64,000 nucleotides of DNA from Nonlabens sp. Hel1_33_55 (lineage in GTDB: Bacteria; Bacteroidota; Bacteroidia; Flavobacteriales; Flavobacteriaceae), in NCBI RefSeq assembly GCF_900101765.1, contig NZ_LT627735.1:3069501-3133500 (forward strand), given 5' to 3'. The notes below the pieces were generated by a model. That model worked only from the letters and a program-made list of their open reading frames with translations. It was not told where the DNA came from and ran no database searches. The position numbers and the translations under genes are program-made. Positions 60,458-64,000 of the stretch are shown here, one piece after another. The number at the start of each line of letters is the position of its first letter. Position 1 is the stretch's first letter.

Positions 60458-61435
60458 ATGAAGATTGTTGAACAGATCAAGCAACCTATAGCACTTGAAA
60501 TGGAACTCTTTGAAGAGAAATTCCGTTTGTCAATGGCTTCTCGTATTCCGCTGCTTAATAGAATCACCTATTTTATAGTGAATAGAAAGGGAAAGCAAAT
60601 GCGTCCCATGTTCGTTTTTCTGGTGGCTAAAATGGTTGGGAAAGGTCAGGTTAATGATCGTACCTACCGCGGTGCCGCCGTGATTGAGCTGATTCATACG
60701 GCAACGCTGGTACATGATGATGTGGTTGATGATAGTTTGAAGCGACGCGGTTTCTTCTCAGTCAACTCTTTGTGGAAGAATAAGATCGCAGTGCTTGTTG
60801 GTGATTACCTGCTATCCAAAGGCTTACTTCTTAGTATCGACAACAAGGATTTTGACCTGCTACAGATTATTAGTGTTGCGGTGAGAGAGATGAGCGAAGG
60901 CGAATTGCTACAGATAGAAAAAGCACGAAGACTCGATATTACTGAAAAAGTCTACTACGACATCATTACCAAAAAAACGGCAACGCTCATTGCTGCATGC
61001 TGCAGTTTAGGAGCCTGTGCGGTCTCACCAGAGAGTCCCAGTGTGGAGAAGATGAGAGAATTCGGCGAGCTGATTGGAGTGGCATTCCAGATCAAGGATG
61101 ACCTTTTTGATTACGGCAATCAGCGTATTGGAAAACCTACAGGAATTGATATCAAGGAGCAAAAAATGACCTTACCGCTTATTTACACTCTCAATAATGC
61201 CTCAAAAAAAGATAAGAAATGGCTTATTAATTCTGTCAAGAGACACAATCGTGACAAGAAACGAGTTCGAGAGGTTATCCAATTTGTGAAAGATGCCGGT
61301 GGTCTGGAATATGCTGTCACCGCCATGTATGACTATAAAAACAGAGCTCTTGATATCCTTAATACCTTCCCAGATTCTGAATATAAACGGTCACTATTAA
61401 TGATGGTGGATTATGTGATTGACCGTAAGAAGTAA
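60458..61435 (+). CDS. Polyprenyl diphosphate synthase (octaprenyl-type)
   Basis: The 325-residue trans-prenyltransferase has the first aspartate-rich motif HTATLVHDDVVDDSLKRRG near residue 87 and the second FQIKDDLFDYG near residue 215, with GGKQ-like GKQMRPMFVFLVAKM at the N-terminus. The residues before the first DDxxD are small/medium (TATLV), suggesting long products such as the menaquinone side chain. The family is sure; chain length is inference. Confidence 0.9.
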   Translation: MKIVEQIKQPIALEMELFEEKFRLSMASRIPLLNRITYFIVNRKGKQMRPMFVFLVAKMVGKGQVNDRTYRGAAVIELIHTATLVHDDVVDDSLKRRGFFSVNSLWKNKIAVLVGDYLLSKGLLLSIDNKDFDLLQIISVAVREMSEGELLQIEKARRLDITEKVYYDIITKKTATLIAACCSLGACAVSPESPSVEKMREFGELIGVAFQIKDDLFDYGNQRIGKPTGIDIKEQKMTLPLIYTLNNASKKDKKWLINSVKRHNRDKKRVREVIQFVKDAGGLEYAVTAMYDYKNRALDILNTFPDSEYKRSLLMMVDYVIDRKK

Positions 61436-61455
61436 TTATGGATGTTGAAGAAGTT

Positions 61456-61471
61456 CGCTTTCGCGAAAGCG
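61456..61471. repeat. 16-bp palindrome (polyprenyl synthase-der gap)
   Basis: Perfect copy, symmetric to 24 bp, the longest in the window. Confidence 0.95.
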
Positions 61472-61544
61472 AACTCAATAAACAACTTCTTTTCATTTCA
61501 AATACTCCTAAACTAGCGATCTATTCTATCGTTAATTGCAGGCG

Positions 61545-61571
61545 TTGCGCACTTTAAAAAAATTACCTTTG
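61545..61571 (+). promoter_or_regulatory. Promoter of der
   Basis: TTG (61545-61547) and TACCTTTG (61564-61571), an exact TAnnTTTG box, with a 16-base spacer, somewhat short. The ATG is 19 bases downstream. Confidence 0.5.
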
Positions 61572-61590
61572 CAGCTGCAAAAGCAGGATT

Positions 61591-62892
61591 ATGAGTATTG
61601 TAGCAATCGTTGGTAGGCCCAACACTGGTAAAAGCACCCTTTTCAACAGATTAATCAAACGCCGTGAGGCCATAACCGATGCGGTAAGTGGTGTGACGAG
61701 AGATCGCCATTACGGTAAAAGTGACTGGAATGGTCGTGATTTTTCGGTTATTGATACTGGTGGTTATGCCATAGGTAGCGATGATGTTTTTGAAGAAGAA
61801 ATTGATAAGCAGGTGGAACTTGCCATCGACGAGGCAGATGTGATCCTATTTATGGTGGATGCTGCAGATGGAATCACTCGCGAGGATGAAGATGTCGCGC
61901 AATTATTGCGTAAAATCAAGAAACCTGTACTATTGGTCGTTAATAAAGTAGACAATCCATCCAGAGAACAGGAGGCCTACGAGTTTTATAATTTAGGATT
62001 AGGTGATTATCATTCTATTTCCAGTATAAGCGGCAGTGGGACTGGTGATTTGCTCGATGCTGTAGTAGAGAATCTTCCAGAACCTAGAGAAGAAGTAGAG
62101 GAGAATCTCCCAAGATTTGCGGTTGTGGGTCGACCTAATGCAGGAAAATCATCCTTTATCAATGCGCTTATTGGTGAGAATAGATACATCGTTACAGATA
62201 TTGCTGGAACGACTAGAGACTCTATCGATACTAAGTATAACCGATTTGGGTTTGAGTTCAATCTGGTCGATACTGCAGGAATACGCCGTAAGAAAAAGGT
62301 TAAGGAAGACTTAGAATTTTATAGTGTGATGCGCAGTGTGCGAGCTATTGAACATTGTGATGTTTGTATGGTAGTGCTGGATGCTACCAGAGGTTTTGAC
62401 GGTCAGGTACAGAATATATTTTGGCTGGCAGAACGCAACCGCAAAGGAATCGTCATTCTAGTCAATAAATGGGATCTTGTCGAAAAGGAAACCAATAGTG
62501 TGCGTGATTATGAAAAACGCATACGTCAAGAAATGGAACCTTTCACTGATGTGCCTATTGTTTTCATTTCGGTCTTGAACAAGCAACGTATTTTCAAAGC
62601 CATTGAAACTGCTGTTGAAGTTTTCAAAAACCGTAGTAAGAAAATTAAGACCAGTAAGCTCAATGAGGTCATGTTACCTATTATAGAAAATACGCCACCA
62701 CCATCGCTTAAGGGTAAATTTGTAAAAATCAAATTTATCACTCAGCTGCCTACGCCGCAGCCGCAGTTTGCATTCTTCTGTAATTTACCTCAATATGTGC
62801 GTGAGCCTTACAAACGTTTTTTGGAAAATAAATTGAGAGAAAACTTTGACTTTCATGGTGTGCCGGTCAGTGTATATATGAGGAAGAAGTAA
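61591..62892 (+). CDS. der: Ribosome assembly GTPase Der (EngA)
   Basis: This 433-residue protein has two GTPase domains in tandem, each with full motifs: GRPNTGKSTLFN ... DTGG ... NKVD (first, residues about 1-165) and GRPNAGKSSFIN ... DTAG ... NKWD (second, about 175-345), followed by a KH-like domain (about 350-433). It acts in 50S assembly. A hairpin TTTTCCTAC / GTAGGAAAA at 62900-62922 follows the stop but has no T-run. Confidence 0.97.
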   Translation: MSIVAIVGRPNTGKSTLFNRLIKRREAITDAVSGVTRDRHYGKSDWNGRDFSVIDTGGYAIGSDDVFEEEIDKQVELAIDEADVILFMVDAADGITREDEDVAQLLRKIKKPVLLVVNKVDNPSREQEAYEFYNLGLGDYHSISSISGSGTGDLLDAVVENLPEPREEVEENLPRFAVVGRPNAGKSSFINALIGENRYIVTDIAGTTRDSIDTKYNRFGFEFNLVDTAGIRRKKKVKEDLEFYSVMRSVRAIEHCDVCMVVLDATRGFDGQVQNIFWLAERNRKGIVILVNKWDLVEKETNSVRDYEKRIRQEMEPFTDVPIVFISVLNKQRIFKAIETAVEVFKNRSKKIKTSKLNEVMLPIIENTPPPSLKGKFVKIKFITQLPTPQPQFAFFCNLPQYVREPYKRFLENKLRENFDFHGVPVSVYMRKK

Positions 62893-62936
62893 TAAAACAT
62901 TTTCCTACACGTTGTAGGAAAAGACCAACTAGACTA

Positions 62937-64000
62937 ATGAAGAAAATTTTATTCATGTTCACGTTCCTTTTTTTAGGAACGTTGACGTTTGCTCAACAAT
63001 TCGAAATTACAGGAACTATTGCAGATTCATTAAGTAAACAAAAACTGTTGAGCGCTACAGTTTTTCTTGAATCTGTGGAAGATTCTACTCTGATAACGTA
63101 TTCCATTACAGATATCGATGGAAAATTTAACTTGACAGGGAATACCAATTACGAGCTTTTAAATTTCTACACCTCTTTTCAAGGATATCAGGAAGTTTCT
63201 AAAGTAATTGATTTGACCAAGGGGCGTCAAATTGATATGGGAACATTGCTCTTAAGTAATGATATTGAGGCACTAGGTGACGTTATAGTTACTGCTAGAA
63301 AGGCACCCATCACTCTTAAACAAGACACGTTAGAATTCAACGCTAAATCTTTCAACACGAGAGCAGATGCGACTCTGGAAGATGTGATCAAAGAATTACC
63401 AGGAGTAGAATTAGATAAAGATGGAAACATCACGATTAACGGTAAATCAGTCACCAAGATTCTTGTGAATGGTAAAGAGTTCTTTGGAGATGACCCACAA
63501 GTTGCTCTTAAAAATTTACCGAAAGAAATAATTGATAAAATTCAGGTAACAGAGTCAAAGACTGAGGAGCAGCGACAATCTGGTGACGCTGGTGATGATA
63601 ATGCCAGCGAGATTAATATTACCATTGATGAGGACAAAAATAAAGGCTGGTTCTCTAGGCTTACCGCTGGAGCTGGTACTGACGATCGCTACTCCATGAG
63701 TGGTATTGTAAATTATTTTAAGGAAGATCTTAGGATTAGCGTGTTGGGAAGTAGCAATAATATCAACAGTCCAGGTTTCTCATTTGATGAGGTGTATGAT
63801 GCTATAGGAAATAGCGTTTATTCTGGAGGTCAAGGTGGACTCAGTGGACTGTATTACAACAATAACGATGGGATTACCAGTAGTAGATCTGCCGGATTCA
63901 ATGTGAGCAACGAATTTGGGGAAGTTATAGAGGCAGATGCAAATTACTTTTATGGTAAATCAGATAACAGATCAGCTAGAGAAACTATTAGAACTACATT
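62937..64000 (+). CDS. Outer membrane beta-barrel protein, TonB-receptor-like (3' end outside window)
   Basis: The frame is open from the ATG at 62937 to the window end (354 codons seen). Residues 1-20 form a signal peptide (LGTLTFAQQ). Residues about 22-110 are a carboxypeptidase-regulatory-like domain (ITGTIADSLSKQKLLSATVFLES). A plug-like region follows (VTARKAPITLKQDTLEFNAKSF, ATLEDVIKELPGVELDKDGNITINGKSVTKILVNGKEFFGDDP). This is the arrangement of the OMP_b-brl_3 family of Bacteroidota, with a TonB-receptor-like plug and a barrel still to come. Substrate unknown. Confidence 0.88.
   Translation, partial: MKKILFMFTFLFLGTLTFAQQFEITGTIADSLSKQKLLSATVFLESVEDSTLITYSITDIDGKFNLTGNTNYELLNFYTSFQGYQEVSKVIDLTKGRQIDMGTLLLSNDIEALGDVIVTARKAPITLKQDTLEFNAKSFNTRADATLEDVIKELPGVELDKDGNITINGKSVTKILVNGKEFFGDDPQVALKNLPKEIIDKIQVTESKTEEQRQSGDAGDDNASEINITIDEDKNKGWFSRLTAGAGTDDRYSMSGIVNYFKEDLRISVLGSSNNINSPGFSFDEVYDAIGNSVYSGGQGGLSGLYYNNNDGITSSRSAGFNVSNEFGEVIEADANYFYGKSDNRSARETIRTT

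Noticed and set aside
3031..61471. CRISPR array made of the 16-bp palindrome
   Set aside because: Copies are spread over 58 kb with no regular spacers and no cas genes; this is a dispersed repeat.
61438..61557. 39-codon ORF between polyprenyl synthase and der
   Set aside because: It crosses a palindrome copy and runs into the -33 region of the der promoter; composition is not protein-like enough to annotate.
62900..62922. Terminator after der
   Set aside because: The hairpin TTTTCCTAC/GTAGGAAAA is clear but has no T-run on the plus strand; function as terminator is not supported.

Overview
The window looks like a chromosomal segment of a marine Flavobacteriaceae bacterium (Bacteroidota), possibly Nonlabens or a close relative. 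The genus guess is inference. The phylum-level evidence is a SusC/SusD pair, a type IX secretion C-terminal signal on a protease, the gliding ATPase GldA, split MetH, class II (long) IlvC, bifunctional DAHP synthase/chorismate mutase, promoters of the TAnnTTTG type and no obvious Shine-Dalgarno sequences. No rRNA, tRNA, prophage, transposase or CRISPR array was seen.

Layout. 1-1127: tail of a probable arsenosugar locus (ArsM C-terminus, DUF2064 glycosyltransferase). 1178-8991: SusC/SusD transporter, Na+:solute symporter, metallophosphoesterase-like protein, exported rhodanese, tiny membrane protein. 9066-10502 (minus): metK behind a SAM-II riboswitch. 10654-17821: ilvD-B-N-C-A behind an Ile/Val leader-peptide attenuator, then a GapN-type dehydrogenase and a lipoprotein. 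20175-24659 (minus): leuA, leuC, leuD, leuB. 24809-26353: helical-repeat protein. 26461-30119: SAM-I riboswitch, metY, metX-like, homoserine dehydrogenase. 30123-31328 (minus): GAF histidine kinase. 31765-33175: ferredoxin-NADP reductase and ferredoxin. 33346-38739: SAM-I riboswitch, split metH, metF. 38755-45001: PagL-like enzyme, lipoproteins, DUF2911, truA, a PIN toxin/antitoxin pair, gldA. 45148-49188: Phe/Tyr attenuator, pheA, aminotransferase, tyrA, DAHP synthase/chorismate mutase. 49272-62892: rsgA, dtd, two DUF3857 proteins, MazG-like, aroA, queA, secreted protease, rlmN, polyprenyl synthase, der. 62937 to the end: an outer-membrane beta-barrel protein that runs off the window.

Main theme: amino-acid biosynthesis under stacked RNA control. 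SAM feedback uses two unrelated riboswitch classes (SAM-II on metK, SAM-I on metY and metH), while branched-chain and aromatic operons each carry a short leader ORF rich in the end-product amino acids, with mutually exclusive antiterminator and terminator hairpins.

Most unusual items: (1) a 417-bp element with inverted-repeat ends, encoding an apparently intact DUF559 (PD-(D/E)XK) nuclease domain, sits in frame inside MetH between the cap and B12-binding domains; (2) a 16-bp palindrome CGCTTTCGCGAAAGCG occurs 18 times perfectly by eye, half between genes and half inside genes, with symmetric extension into its flanks; (3) the two attenuators. All calls were made by reading; no database search or folding program was run.
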